Part shown: positions 33,020 through 42,000 of the stretch, one piece after another
Numbering within the stretch: position 1 is the stretch's first letter
Layout: each line of letters begins with the position of its first letter
Assembly (NCBI GenBank): GCA_022710715.1
Contig: JAKLGJ010000004.1
Coordinates: forward strand, 64,166 to 128,165
DNA length: 64,000 nt
Source of the DNA: Candidatus Omnitrophota bacterium
Lineage (GTDB): Bacteria; Omnitrophota; Gorgyraeia; Gygaellales; Profunditerraquicolaceae
Direction: 5' to 3'
Notes under the pieces: model-generated
Database searches by the model: none
The model's input: only the letters and a program-made list of their open reading frames with translations
Told to the model about the DNA's origin: nothing
Made by a program: the position numbers and the translations under genes

Positions 33020-33984
33020 AGATAGATGCGATCAGGAGAGCCAGACAGGTGCTGGATATCGAAGCGTGCGCGGTTCAGGCGCTCAAGCCGCGCATCGGCC
33101 GGGAATTCACCCGGGCCCTGGAGCTGATTCTGAAAGCCAAGGGCAGGACCGTGGTCAGCGGGATGGGCAAGACCGGCATTATCGCCGAGAAACTCTCCGC
33201 GACTTTGGCTTCTACCGGCACGCCCAGCCTGTTTTTGCATCTTGCCGAGGCTTCGCACGGGGATCTGGGCAAAGTCACCGCCGAGGACGTGGTCGTCATC
33301 CTTTCCAACAGCGGAGCGACCGCCGAGGTTAAACAGCTGCTTCCTTTTTTGAAGAAGATCGGCGCGCGGATTATCGCCTTGACCGGCAATACCGCAAGCC
33401 CTCTGGCTAAATACAGCGACGTTGTGCTCGATGTTTCGGTCAAAAAAGAAGCCTGCCCGCTGGGATTGGCGCCCACGGCGTCGACTACCGCGGCGCTGGC
33501 TATGGCCGACGCGCTGGCGGTGTGTCTGCTGGAGATCAAAGGTTTCAAAGAAAAGGATTTTGCCTTGTTCCATCCGGGAGGGGCGCTGGGGCGCAGGCTC
33601 CTGTTGACCGTTGAGGACATTATGCGTACGGGCAGGACAAATCCGATCGTCCGGGAAACCGCGCGGGTAGCGGATGTCCTTTTGAAAATTACGCAGGCGC
33701 GCGCCGGCGCCGCATCCATTGTCGATGGCCGGGGTCGTCTGGTGGGGATATTTACCGACGGAGATTTGCGCCGTCACCTGGAGGCCGATACGGCGTTGCC
33801 GCAGCGGTTGATCAGGGATGTGATGACCAGAAATCCGCTGGTGGTCAAGAAGGACGCGCTTGCCGCCGAGGCCTTGCATCTGCTCGAGCAGCGCAAGATC
33901 GACGAAGTCCCGGTGGTGGACGAGCGCCGCAGGCCGATCGGGCTTCTGGATGTGCAGGATCTTTTGCGCGCGGGAGTGATGTGA
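33016..33984 (+). CDS. kdsD: Arabinose-5-phosphate isomerase (KpsF/GutQ family)
   Basis: This 322-residue enzyme makes arabinose-5-phosphate, the substrate of KdsA. It has an N-terminal SIS domain (VVSGMGKTGIIAEKLSATLASTG; LSNSGATAEV) and two C-terminal CBS domains (VEDIMRTG and IRDVMTRNP). The start at 33016 forms an ATGA overlap with kdsA. Gene order kdsA-kdsD-kdsC gives the full Kdo pathway in one operon. Confidence 0.95.
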   Translation: MKIDAIRRARQVLDIEACAVQALKPRIGREFTRALELILKAKGRTVVSGMGKTGIIAEKLSATLASTGTPSLFLHLAEASHGDLGKVTAEDVVVILSNSGATAEVKQLLPFLKKIGARIIALTGNTASPLAKYSDVVLDVSVKKEACPLGLAPTASTTAALAMADALAVCLLEIKGFKEKDFALFHPGGALGRRLLLTVEDIMRTGRTNPIVRETARVADVLLKITQARAGAASIVDGRGRLVGIFTDGDLRRHLEADTALPQRLIRDVMTRNPLVVKKDALAAEALHLLEQRKIDEVPVVDERRRPIGLLDVQDLLRAGVM

Positions 33985-34517
33985 TGGCCATACCGGCGTC
34001 AGTGATGGATAAGGCGCGTCGGATAAAGGTTCTCCTGCTGGATGTGGACGGGGTTTTGACCGACGGCCGGATCATTTACGATTCGCGCGGCCGGGATTCT
34101 AAATTTTTCGACGTGCACGACGGCATGAGCGTCTATCTGCTCAAGAAAGCGGGAATTCCCACCATCCTGGTGACCGCGAAAGGATCGGGAGCCATTCGCC
34201 CGCGCGCCAGAGACATGCGTATCGATATCGTCTTCGAGAATGTCGCCCGCAAATCCAGCGTTCTGGAAAAAGTTCTGCCGAAATACCATGTCACTGCCGA
34301 TCAGCTTTGTTTTGTGGGAGACGATCTGGTCGATATCGGGCTTATGCATAAGGTCGGTATGCCGGTGGCGGTGGCCAATGCCTGCGAAGAGATCAAACAG
34401 GCCGCCTGTTACGTGACCGCGCGGCCGGGCGGCAGGGGCGCGGTGCGCGAGGTCGGAGAGATGATCTTGAAAGCGCAGGGCGTCTGGGATGCGCTGGTTA
34501 AGGAATACGATGTATAG
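33981..34517 (+). CDS. kdsC: Kdo-8-phosphate phosphatase (HAD family)
   Basis: This 178-residue HAD phosphatase removes the phosphate from Kdo-8-P. The nucleophile motif LLLDVDGVLTDGRI is at residues ~15-28, with the general acid Asp two residues after the nucleophile, and VGDDLVDIGLMHKVGMPVAV matches the family's last motif. No cap domain is present, as expected for tetrameric KdsC. The first ATG (33981) overlaps the kdsD stop; an adjacent ATG at 33984 is equally possible. Confidence 0.95.
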   Translation: MMAIPASVMDKARRIKVLLLDVDGVLTDGRIIYDSRGRDSKFFDVHDGMSVYLLKKAGIPTILVTAKGSGAIRPRARDMRIDIVFENVARKSSVLEKVLPKYHVTADQLCFVGDDLVDIGLMHKVGMPVAVANACEEIKQAACYVTARPGGRGAVREVGEMILKAQGVWDALVKEYDV

Positions 34518-35412
34518 AACTATCTGTACCTTGCTGATGCTCTCCAGCCTGATCTTCTGCTCCGGCGGCGCGCGAGCGCAGGCGCAGTCGGCGACCCCGC
34601 CTGTCGAACAGAGCATGGAGGATTTCTCCTTTTACGGCGTGGGAGACAAGGGCAAAAAGAACTGGGATCTTGCCGGGAAATCCGCGGATATCGGCTCTGA
34701 AGTGATCAAACTCAACGATATCGTCAGTAATTTTTACGGTGAAAAAGATACCGTGAAGCTCACCGCGGAAAAAGGCGCGTTCAACCGGACTGCCGGCAAT
34801 CTGCATCTGCAGGATGAAGTGGTGGTGACCAGCACTTCCGGGGCCCGGCTGACCACGGATTCGCTGGACTGGGACCGTAAAAACCAGCTGGTGACCACGC
34901 CGGACAAAGTCAACATTACCCGGGAAGACATGGTGATCACCGGCCAGGGTGCGCAGGGATTTCCCGACCTGAATAAAGTCAATCTGAATAAGAACGTCCA
35001 GGTGGATATCGGCGCTTCCGCCGCAAACAAAACGCAGCAGCAGAAAGAGCGGATTACCATTACCTGCGACGGTTCTCTGCAGATCGATTACGAAAAGAAC
35101 CTGGCCACTTTCAACACCAATGTGCAGGTGCAGACCAGGGATGCGCTGATGAAAAGCGACAGCATGGAAGTCTATTTTGTTCCGGAAAAGGATTCTACTG
35201 CGCCCGAGAGCGCGAGTTTGAGCGCAGCCGCGGCGCAGTCGAGGATCGATAAGATTATCGCCCGCGGCAACGTCAGTATCACCCAGGGCGAGAATGTTTC
35301 TTACAGCGAGGAAGCGGTCTATTCGGCCCAGGAACGCCGGATACTGCTGCAGGGCAGGCCGAAGGTGGTTTTTTATACTGCGGAGGGGTTGCATGCACCT
35401 GCTGGAAATTAA
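34510..35412 (+). CDS. LptC-LptA fusion, LPS transport periplasmic protein
   Basis: This 300-residue exported protein begins with a signal peptide or anchor (TICTLLMLSSLIFCSGGARA). Residues ~40-155 match the LptC beta-jellyroll (WDLAGKSADIG, LTAEKGAFN, VVVTSTSGARLTTDSLDWD). Residues ~165-295 match LptA/OstA (ITITCDGSLQIDY, ATFNTNVQVQT, KIIARGNVSITQGENVSYSEEAVY). Both normally exist as separate proteins forming the periplasmic LPS bridge. The start at 34510 overlaps the kdsC stop, and lptB starts 20 bases before its end. Confidence 0.82.
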   Translation: MYRTICTLLMLSSLIFCSGGARAQAQSATPPVEQSMEDFSFYGVGDKGKKNWDLAGKSADIGSEVIKLNDIVSNFYGEKDTVKLTAEKGAFNRTAGNLHLQDEVVVTSTSGARLTTDSLDWDRKNQLVTTPDKVNITREDMVITGQGAQGFPDLNKVNLNKNVQVDIGASAANKTQQQKERITITCDGSLQIDYEKNLATFNTNVQVQTRDALMKSDSMEVYFVPEKDSTAPESASLSAAAAQSRIDKIIARGNVSITQGENVSYSEEAVYSAQERRILLQGRPKVVFYTAEGLHAPAGN

Positions 35413-36115
35413 AGGTATATCTAAATCGTATAACGGGCGGGAGGTGGTCAAGTCCGTGGATATGCTGGTCAAGCGCGGGGAGATCTGCGGTTTGCTCGGT
35501 CCCAACGGCGCGGGAAAGACCACCACCTTCTACATGGTCGTCGGCATTATCGCCGCCGACCGGGGGAAGATCATTTTCGACAATCAGGATATTACCGGCT
35601 TGCCTATCCATGAACGCTCGCATTACGGCATCGGTTATCTTTCCCAGGAACCCTCGATTTTTCGCAAGATGACCGTGGCGGAGAATATCATGGCGATCCT
35701 GGAGACCGTGCCGATCAGCCGCACCGAGCGCAAGCGCAGGCTGTCGGCATTGCTGGAGGAGCTCAAGATCGCGCATCTGGCGAAGCACAAGGCGTTTACC
35801 CTTTCCGGGGGCGAGCGCCGGCGGCTGGAGATTACCCGCGCGCTGGTGACCAATCCGTCGTTTATCCTGCTGGACGAGCCGTTCTCCGGCATCGATCCGA
35901 TTATCGTCGGCGAGGCGCAGGATATTATCAAAGATTTGAAACGCAAAGGTCTGGGGATACTGCTCACCGACCACAATGTCCGCGAGACGCTGTCCATTAC
36001 CGACCGGGCGTATCTTATCGCGGACGGCAAGATTTTGATTTCCGGGACTGCGGAGGAGTTGATCAATAATCCGCGCGCCCGGCAGATTTATCTGGGCGAG
36101 AAGTTCAGCATGTAA
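35393..36115 (+). CDS. lptB: LPS export ABC transporter ATP-binding protein
   Basis: This 240-residue ATPase powers LPS extraction from the inner membrane with LptFG. Walker A (LLGPNGAGKTTTFYMVVG), the signature LSGGERRRLEITRAL and Walker B (FILLDEPFSGIDP) are intact, and YGIGYLSQEPSIFRKMTV is LptB-specific. It overlaps the LptC-LptA gene by 20 bases. lptF and lptG are not in the window. Confidence 0.95.
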   Translation: MHLLEIKGISKSYNGREVVKSVDMLVKRGEICGLLGPNGAGKTTTFYMVVGIIAADRGKIIFDNQDITGLPIHERSHYGIGYLSQEPSIFRKMTVAENIMAILETVPISRTERKRRLSALLEELKIAHLAKHKAFTLSGGERRRLEITRALVTNPSFILLDEPFSGIDPIIVGEAQDIIKDLKRKGLGILLTDHNVRETLSITDRAYLIADGKILISGTAEELINNPRARQIYLGEKFSM

Positions 36116-36198
36116 ACAAACAAGCATCTCACGGATTACACGCGCATCTAAACAATAGATCGGGTTGTAGCAGTGAGGGCGTCACAAAGGGGAATGGA

Positions 36199-37080
36199 AT
36201 GAAAACAGCAGTGAAGAAGATCGACGCAGTTAAACGGGAAATGACCGTGGAGGTTACCGGCGACGTGGTAAAGACCAAATTCGAAGAGGTCTTCAAGAAG
36301 ATCGGCCAGGAAGCCCGGGTCAAGGGATTCAGGCCGGGACACGCGCCCAGGGATATCCTGGAGAAGAATTTTTCCTCGGTGGCTCACGAGCAGGTTTTGA
36401 GAGAGCTGATCCCGCACGTTTATCAGCAGGCGCTGGAGCAGGAGAAACTTGATGCGGTGGATATGCCCGAGATATCGGAAGTGAAGCTGGAGCGGGACGC
36501 GCTGGTGTTCAAGGCCGTAGTGGAAGTCCATCCGGAAATAACCGTTCCCGGCTACAAAGGAATAAAGCTGGAGTATAAACCGGTGCAGATCGGCGCGGAC
36601 GAAGTCAAGCGCAGTCTGGATTCGGTGAAAGAATCGCGCAAGATCGAGAAGATGGACGATGTTTTCGCCCAGACGCTGGGATATCCCACGCTGGTTGAGC
36701 TGGAGAAGACCGTTGAGCGGCAACTCGCCGTGCAGAAAGATAACGGCCAGCGGCAGCAGCTGGAGAATACGATCATCGAACACATCCTCAAGGGGCAGGA
36801 TTTCAAGCTGCCGCAGGCGCTGGTGAGCAAGCAACTGGAAGATATGCTCCGTCAGGCAAAAGTCGATCTGGCTTTGCGCGGCGTGCCCAAGGACAAAATC
36901 GAAGCCGAGGAAAAAAATCTGGCCAAAGAGATGGAACCGCAGGCGCAGAAACAGGTTAGGATCTACCTGATCCTGGCCTCGATCGCGCGGAAGGAAAACA
37001 TTACGGTAGACGAGCACATGCCGCGGGCGGTAATGGAATTCCTGTTCCGCTCGGCGCAGTGGGTGATCAAGGAAGCGTAA
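36199..37080 (+). CDS. tig: Trigger factor lacking the PPIase domain
   Basis: This 293-residue ribosome-associated chaperone keeps the N-terminal ribosome-binding domain with its signature loop ([16 protein letters not shown]) and the C-terminal helical arms ([17 protein letters not shown] through ENITVDEHM). The FKBP-like prolyl isomerase domain, normally ~90 residues after residue 150, is missing: the chain passes directly from [10 protein letters not shown] to the C-domain in frame. The usual length is ~430. clpP follows 17 bases downstream, the standard tig-clpP order, but clpX is absent. GGGGAATGGA precedes the ATG. Confidence 0.9.
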   Translation: MKTAVKKIDAVKREMTVEVTGDVVKTKFEEVFKKIGQEARVKGFRPGHAPRDILEKNFSSVAHEQVLRELIPHVYQQALEQEKLDAVDMPEISEVKLERDALVFKAVVEVHPEITVPGYKGIKLEYKPVQIGADEVKRSLDSVKESRKIEKMDDVFAQTLGYPTLVELEKTVERQLAVQKDNGQRQQLENTIIEHILKGQDFKLPQALVSKQLEDMLRQAKVDLALRGVPKDKIEAEEKNLAKEMEPQAQKQVRIYLILASIARKENITVDEHMPRAVMEFLFRSAQWVIKEA

Positions 37081-37097
37081 ACCAAACGGGAGGGAGA

Positions 37098-37706
37098 ATG
37101 AACGAGAAAATGCAGCTGTTGATACCGATGGTAGTCGAACAGAACGCCAAGGGGTACGAACGCGCCTATGATATTTACTCCCGGCTGTTGAAAGACCGGA
37201 TCATTTTTATCGGGACCGCGATCGACGATACGGTGGCAAATCTGGTGATCGCGCAGCTTCTTTTCCTGCAGACCGAGGACAGCGCCAAGGATATCAACGT
37301 TTATATCAATTCTCCCGGAGGATCGGTGACCGCAGGGCTGGCTATCTATGACACCATGCAATTCGTCAAACCGGACGTAGCCACCTATTGCGTGGGTCAG
37401 GCTGCCAGCATGGGCGCGGTGTTGCTGTGCGCCGGCACCAAAGGCAAACGGTTCTCTCTGCCGAATTCCCGGGTGATGATTCATCAGCCGTGGGGCGGCG
37501 TGCAGGGCGCAGCCGAGGATATTTCCCGTCAGGCCACCGAGATCCTCAAAATGCGCGATAGATTGAACCATCTGTTGTCCGCGCATAGCGGCCAGCCGCT
37601 GGAACGTATTCAGAAGGATACTGACCGGGATTATTTCATGTCCGCTACCGAAGCCAAGGACTATGGTCTTATCGACCAGGTCTTTGTTGGAAAACAGGCG
37701 AAATAG
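37098..37706 (+). CDS. clpP: ATP-dependent Clp protease proteolytic subunit
   Basis: This 202-residue serine protease forms the ClpP tetradecamer. The nucleophile Ser lies in [11 protein letters not shown], the His in [10 protein letters not shown], and the Asp in [17 protein letters not shown]. The start at 37098 follows GGGAGGGAGA; a longer reading from 37059 would run into tig. It lies 17 bases after tig. The usual third partner clpX is replaced by an aminotransferase gene. Confidence 0.96.
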   Translation: MNEKMQLLIPMVVEQNAKGYERAYDIYSRLLKDRIIFIGTAIDDTVANLVIAQLLFLQTEDSAKDINVYINSPGGSVTAGLAIYDTMQFVKPDVATYCVGQAASMGAVLLCAGTKGKRFSLPNSRVMIHQPWGGVQGAAEDISRQATEILKMRDRLNHLLSAHSGQPLERIQKDTDRDYFMSATEAKDYGLIDQVFVGKQAK

Positions 37707-37728
37707 CCGCAAAAGAAAGGAAACCACC

Positions 37729-38868
37729 ATGAAGAAGAATTATCTCCTGACCCCCGGGCCCACTCCGTTGCCGCCGCAGGTTTGCGAATCTCTGTCCCGG
37801 CCGATCATTCATCACCGCACGCCGCAGTTCCAGGATATCCTGAAGGAAGCGCATGAAGGACTCAAATATGTCTTTCAGACCAAGAACGAAGTCTTTATCC
37901 TGACTTCATCAGGTACCGGCGGGATGGAATCGGCAGTGATCAACTTTCTCTCTCCCGGAGATAACGTGATCGTGGTGGAAGCGGGAAAATTCGGCGAACG
38001 CTGGACCGAGATCTGCAACGCCTACGGCATTAATTGCGAAGTGATCAAGGTGGAATGGGGAAAAGCGGTTGATCCGCTGGTCATCGCGGCTACCCTCAAA
38101 GCCGGCAAGGGCACGTTCAAAGCGGTATTCACCACTCTGTGCGAGACGTCCACCGGCGTGGCCACGGATATCAAAGCCATCGGTCAGGTGGTCAAGGACA
38201 GCGAGGCGATCCTGGTGGTGGATGCGATCAGCGGCCTGGGCGCGATCGACTTGAAAGCGGATGAGTGGTTCTGCGACGTGGTGGTTTCGGGCTCGCAGAA
38301 AGGATTGATGCTTCCTCCGGGATTAGGTTTTATTTCTGTCGGTCCCAAAGCCTGGAAACTGGCGGAAAGCTCACGCTGCCCGAAATACTATTTCAACCTC
38401 AAAGCGGCTAAAAAAGCGTATGCTTCCACGGATACGCCCTGGACTCCGGCTATCGGCCTGGTCATCGCTTTGAACGAGGCCATCCGGATGATGAAAACGG
38501 AAAGCCTGGAGAAAATATTTGCCTGGCATAATAAGATGGCCCAGGCAGTGCGGGCTGCGGTCAAAGCGCTGGGGTTGGAATTGTTCGCCCCGGACGCATA
38601 TTCCGATGTGGTTACCGCAGTTAAGGTTCCGGCCGGCGTTGACGGCGAGAAGCTGGTCAAGACCATGCGCGATACCTACGGGGTAACTATCGCCGGTGGT
38701 CAGTCGGAGATGAAAGGCAAGATTTTCCGCTTTGCCCATATGGGGTATATCGGCGAATTTGACGTGATCACCGGTATCTCCTGTCTGGAAAAAGTCCTGG
38801 CGCAGATGGGATACAAATTCGAGATGGGTGCGGGCGTAGCCGCGGCTCAAAAGGTGTTCCTGAAATAA
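37729..38868 (+). CDS. Class V aminotransferase (serine-pyruvate/AGXT type; probable SerC role)
   Basis: This 379-residue PLP enzyme belongs to the alanine-glyoxylate/serine-pyruvate aminotransferase group. The N-terminal LLTPGPTPLPP, the EAGKFGERW segment and the PLP lysine in VVSGSQKGLMLPPGL are clear. Enzymes of this type are commonly paired with serA and can supply the phosphoserine step. Here serA lies 7.5 kb downstream with the giant gene between them. AAAGGAAA precedes the ATG at 37729. Substrate specificity is inferred from context only. Confidence 0.85.
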   Translation: MKKNYLLTPGPTPLPPQVCESLSRPIIHHRTPQFQDILKEAHEGLKYVFQTKNEVFILTSSGTGGMESAVINFLSPGDNVIVVEAGKFGERWTEICNAYGINCEVIKVEWGKAVDPLVIAATLKAGKGTFKAVFTTLCETSTGVATDIKAIGQVVKDSEAILVVDAISGLGAIDLKADEWFCDVVVSGSQKGLMLPPGLGFISVGPKAWKLAESSRCPKYYFNLKAAKKAYASTDTPWTPAIGLVIALNEAIRMMKTESLEKIFAWHNKMAQAVRAAVKALGLELFAPDAYSDVVTAVKVPAGVDGEKLVKTMRDTYGVTIAGGQSEMKGKIFRFAHMGYIGEFDVITGISCLEKVLAQMGYKFEMGAGVAAAQKVFLK

Positions 38869-38880
38869 GCCTTCTCTGCC

Positions 38881-38909
38881 TTGACAAAAGAGCCTGTTTG
38901 TGCTATCTT
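38881..38909 (+). promoter_or_regulatory. Strong predicted promoter of the giant gene
   Basis: A consensus TTGACA (38881-38886), 17 bases and TATCTT (38904-38909) preceded by TGC (extended -10) start 12 bases after the aminotransferase stop. The predicted leader to the ATG at 39056 is about 140 nt. Confidence 0.7.
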
Positions 38910-38963
38910 TTATTAAGGCAGTAGAATTACTATATTTAGGTAAGAAAGAGTAGCGAAAAAATG

Positions 38964-39005
38964 CCACGGTTGCTGGTCAATGGCCAGCGATACGTGGTTT
39001 TTTTT
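38964..39005 (+). terminator. Intrinsic terminator-like hairpin within the leader of the giant gene
   Basis: CCACG (38964-38968) pairs with CGTGG (38993-38997); inside it GCTGG (38972-38976) pairs with CCAGC (38984-38988). Eight T residues follow (38998-39005). The hairpin lies between the predicted promoter and the ATG, so it can act as an attenuator. I could not match it to a known riboswitch class. Confidence 0.65.
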
Positions 39006-39055
39006 GTTGGTATAGATATGAGTTTTTAAAACAAGTTAAAAAGGGGGGCGTCACC

Positions 39056-42000
39056 ATGAATCGAGTCAACAGGATGAGTTACCGGATAATCTCGCTAATC
39101 GTCAGCTTCTTCTTGGTTTTTGAACAGGCCGGCTTTGCCCAGGTAGCCCCGCAGTTCACTGTTCCGGCTTACCTCAACGGCGCGCTTGCCGCTGACTCGT
39201 TCAGACCGGTACAACTGCGTTCTCTGTCCTATGACTCGGTAAAGAATAATTTCGACCTGCTTCTGGACAAAGGCGATGCAAAGGATCTCAAGCCGGTCCA
39301 GTTACAGGGAGCCGCCAGACAACTCCTGGAGTTTTTCACTATCGGCATAACCCTGCCGAACAGCGCGTTCTGGGTCAATTTGCGCACGGATAACGCCGGC
39401 CAGATCATCGATCCGGCGCTGGAAAGAACCGACCTGGGAAAGATCCTGCTGGAAGCCGACCTGCAGCTCAAGAAAGACCTGGCCGCCTGCACGTCACCCG
39501 CAACTGCGGAAGGAAAGAAATACTGGTCCAGGCTCTATGAAAAAGCCGAAACGCTTTTCGGCCAGGAAGACGTGACCATTCCCACGGTTACCCGTCCCTG
39601 GATCGTGCCCGCGGAGATCATTATCCGCCAGACCGCAACCAGCGCGTATGTTTACAAGGCCGGCTTGAAAGTCATGCTCGAGCAGGATTATCTCAAAGAT
39701 TCCGCGAAGTATGCGTTCAGCGATCCCCGTCTCAAACAGCTCAACGATTATTCCACGGCTTTGATCCGGGAACTGATCGTTCCTAAGCTCACCCGCGCGG
39801 TCAATTCCGCGAAGCGGTACGCTTCTTTACGCCAGGCCTATTATTCCCTGGTCCTGGCCCAATGGTTCAAAGAGCAGTTCAAGGGCGCGTCAAGCGCTTA
39901 TGCGGCGCGCATCAATACGGCGAATCTCGCCGGGCTGACCTCTAAGACCGCCTGGTCCAAAGATACGTATTTTAACGCGTACAAACAGTCGTTCGCCAGG
40001 GGCGAATACACCATGCAGGAAACCGTGCGCGGCCGTTTTGGCCTGACCGTGCGCCGTTACTGCAGCGGCGGCGTAGTGCCGGTGGCCGCGGATCCCCGCG
40101 GGATCAAGACCATTTTCGAAGGAAGCCGTAATCCGGTTCCCCTGGGAGCCAATCAGGTGACAGTGTCGGTGTCCGGAGACACCGGCGCCGCCGTGCAGTC
40201 GCAGCCGGGAGCGGATGATCCCGACGGCGGTAAAAACGCTCAACTTGAGAAACCCCGCAAAGCCGCGTTTGAAGAAGAATTGGATAAAATCTGGCCGCAG
40301 GAATACAGCGGAAAAAAGTACAGCGCAAGAACCATACCCTCAAGGAAAGAAATAGGCCGGTTCCTCATCCAGTACAATCCGGAAAGGATCAACAAGTCAA
40401 GACCGGCTTCGGATAAAGAGAGAACGAGCATTCCTGCCCCGGACAAAACAACCAGATTTACCGCAAACAGAGATAACCGGGCCAACCGTCAATTTTTGAA
40501 AAATCAAGTGGTAGCCGGGATCCCGGTGGAAGTATTCACCCAGCCCATTCCGTTAGGCAAAGGGCATATTATCATCTTGCCCGGCGAATCGCCGGAAATA
40601 GACAGGGTCCAGCCGCAGATATTGAATGCCGAAGCGATCAAGGTCGCGCTTACCCTGGTGGAGAATTCCCTCTTCGGCGAGCATTTCAAGGTCGGATTTA
40701 ACAGTTGGGGCGCGCACGGTTCAGTCAATCATTTGCATCTTCAGGCTTTATTCTATGAGAATGCGCAAGGCCAGGCCGCGCCGTTGCCTATAGAGCAGGT
40801 TGCTCTGGGCAAACCGGAGAGGCGGTTGAACAGCGCAGCGTTGTATTTCTTTAAAGATAACGGTTATCCCGTTAAAGGTTTTGTGGTGGAAGGCGATCGA
40901 GTCAGCGATATTATCCCTCTGGCGGACAGCATCATCGCCTCTATCTACGCTCGCACGGATATCCCGTTCAATGCTTTGTTCACTCAAACAGAACAGGGGA
41001 AAATGCGCGTATATGTACTTCCCAATGAAAGCGGCATATATAATCCTGCCAGCGATTTCGGGACAGGAGTGGCTTTCCTGGAGAAAGCGGGAGAGATCGT
41101 CTCGATCAAAAAAGACGATTCTGATCCGCAGGATGTTTCTAAGACTTTTTCCAATGCCACCGAGAAGGACTTGTTCGACGAGCTGGCGAAAGTCAGCATT
41201 GACCCGGCCGCCTCCACGTATAAATATTATCTTCAAAGAGATATCCTGGAGCGGATTGATCGTATTCCCGCTGTTCCCGACGGCGGGTTGCAGAGCGTGG
41301 ATTTCCTCACCGATCTGCTGGATATCCAGGACCTTGCTTCCCAGAGATATCTCAAGCTGGTGAGGAAGTTCAAGGGGCTGCTCGACGTCAACGATGTCAA
41401 CGCGATCTATGACCTGGAAGATACCCTGCGCAAATGGAACGCCGGGGAAAAAGACAAACTGCGCGACAAATATCGGGAATTGAAGCGGCAGGCAGTGTAT
41501 CAATCCATCACCGCAAATCCGAACAATCCTTTGAACGGTCTGGTTGCTGCTCTGGAAGAACGGCAGCAGAAGAATCTGTTGAGCGAAAAGGAAGTCAAAG
41601 AAACCCTGGTGCGGGTGAATGACTGGCTCACCCGTCCCTATTTCCCTTACCTGGTAGCCAAGCTTAAGGATCAGGTCAGCAAAAAAGAGTGGGAAACGCT
41701 CACCCAGCAGTTCTACACCGTGATCGATTTCGGCACTGCCGGCAAACGCGGTCAGCAGACCGAAAAGAACAGAGCGTCAGCGGATGTCCTGCCCGGTACG
41801 AACATGCTCAATGATTATACCGTCGCCGAATACTCCTATGCTCTGGCGCAATATCAGCTGGCGAATAACCTGCAGGACCGGGGCGCGGTCTTGAGCGGCG
41901 ATACCCGGATCAAGTCGGCTTTGCCGCGGGTGCACCGGGGCGAGAGCGAACAGGCCTATACCGACCTGGAAGCCGAGATTCTCACCAAGATGGGCATCCA

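Noticed and set aside
36199-37080. tig shortened by a frameshift
   Set aside because: Both the N-terminal and C-terminal domains are in one frame with only the PPIase domain missing, so it is a domain loss.
38920-39005. A c-di-GMP (GEMM-I) riboswitch in the leader of the giant gene
   Set aside because: A few bases look similar (GCGAAAAAATGCCACGG), but the conserved two-stem core and tetraloop-receptor arrangement could not be drawn.
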